Source: Bacteroides acidifaciens | GTDB lineage: Bacteria; Bacteroidota; Bacteroidia; Bacteroidales; Bacteroidaceae | Assembly (NCBI RefSeq): GCF_024623065.1 | Contig: NZ_JANJZR010000006.1 | Location: forward strand, 1-64,000 | Direction: 5' to 3' | Length of the DNA stretch: 64,000 nucleotides | Part shown: one piece after another, positions 63,435 through 64,000 of the stretch | Layout: each line of letters opens with the position of its first letter | How positions within the stretch are numbered: position 1 is the stretch's first letter | Translations under genes and position numbers: made by a program | The notes under the pieces: model-generated | Seen by the model: only the letters and a program-made list of their open reading frames with translations | The model's database searches: none | What the model was told of the DNA's origin: nothing

Positions 63435-64000
63435 AAAGCTGTACGCAGTAAAAGAGAAGTCGGTAAGTTAAACCGGGAGCTCAGACAGATACAGGGTGAT
63501 TTGGACAACTATATCGCAACACTGGAAGCGCGCCGGAAGCCTTACACCGTTTCGGACATCATTATGAGGTCACACCTGCGCACATGGCACAGAGAGCTGA
63601 TCTTGGAAAGGCGCGGCTGCACGCAGATGGGACAGGTGTGGGGCATCCCCTTGTCCGCTACGAAACGCTACCTCAGGTTCACGGCCCAAAAGTACGCCCC
63701 CGCCATCAAGAGGCTGAAAGAGGGCGGACTCTCTACGGCAGCGGTTGCCGCCGAATTCGGGCTGAACCCGGAAACTTTCCGCAAGTACCTGCACGAGCAC
63801 GAGCCGGAACTGTCCGCCACGCTCGGTATGACCAGGCTGGAGAATGGGAGGACAGCGCTGCGTCGCAGTACGGAGAAATATGCCGAGGCTGTGCGGCTGA
63901 GGAAGCCGCACGTACAGCTATGGGTGGAGATACAACAACCCGGACAGACTAAAAAGTATACAGAAGATTGCACTACATACCGTAATGTACTAAATAAGAC
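63435..64000 (+). pseudogene. Remnant of a mobile-element gene with helix-turn-helix (runs off the edge)
   Basis: One frame is open from 63435 to the window end with no ATG before 63564. Its first part (KLNRELRQIQGDLDNYIATL, then EARRKPYTVSDI) resembles the arm/core-binding part of Bacteroides integrases. From about 63690 it reads AIKRLKEGGLSTAAVAAEFG and LNPETFRKYLHEHEPEL, a helix-turn-helix. GC content is clearly above the flank. The missing start and mixed character suggest a truncated or rearranged gene; I cannot name it. Confidence 0.35.

Noticed and set aside
1..64000. tRNA or rRNA genes
   Set aside because: I saw no cloverleaf-like or rRNA sequence on reading the intergenic regions; a covariance-model scan would be needed to exclude them fully.

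Overview
The window is a Bacteroides chromosome segment. The evidence is the SusC/SusD pair with a hybrid two-component regulator, Bacteroidetes-type -7 boxes (TAnnTTTG), a MurF-alanine racemase fusion, a 10-gene nuo operon without nuoEFG, and a HAD phosphatase that I recognise from memory as a close relative of BT4131 of B. thetaiotaomicron. The gene order also looks like the BT4108-4124 pectin locus region of that species as I remember it. The exact species cannot be set from the sequence alone.

Layout. 1-273 is the C-terminal end of an IS66-type transposase cut by the window edge. 516-10631 (minus) is nuoA-B-CD-H-I-J-K-L-M-N, led by a small secreted protein of unknown function. 11239-15964 (minus) is dxs-trkA-trkH. 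On the plus strand from 16034 follow a GSCFA protein, the murF-alr fusion, tatA, tatC and a Dna2-like nuclease-helicase. The 24162-24612 gap carries one or two candidate small RNAs.

24613-49249 is a pectin utilisation locus. Minus-strand uptake and catabolic genes (orphan GatC-like permease, kduI with a signal peptide, ExuT-like transporter) diverge from plus-strand GH105, CE8 and CE12-CE8 enzymes, followed by an MNT/HEPN toxin-antitoxin pair and the hybrid two-component system. Facing these are susC-susD-surface protein-PL1-PL1 on the minus strand. The likely flow is: PL1 lyases and CE8/CE12 esterases strip and cleave pectin outside the cell, SusCD imports oligomers, GH105 releases unsaturated uronate in the periplasm, a periplasmic KduI may isomerise it there, and the two transporters carry the product inward.

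49431-49774 holds a broken membrane-protein gene. 50088-62735 is mostly housekeeping: a radical SAM protein, flavodiiron protein, nagB, a YrdC/Sua5 protein, an AsmA protein, a PIF1-like helicase with TPRs, the HAD phosphatase, a PatB/MalY aminotransferase and an AAA-ATPase/PD-(D/E)XK protein. The right edge (about 63435 on) is GC-rich and looks like a mobile-element remnant.

The most unusual signal is a pair of intergenic arrays (31239-31428 and 63053-63132) made of different 14-bp palindromes set at exactly 22-bp pitch and sharing the centre ACT-NN-AGT. A related 20-22 bp spacing of dyads appears in the GH105/permease control region. Other points worth a second look are the signal-peptide-bearing KduI, a NuoM lacking its TM7 lysine, and the tandem small-RNA candidates.
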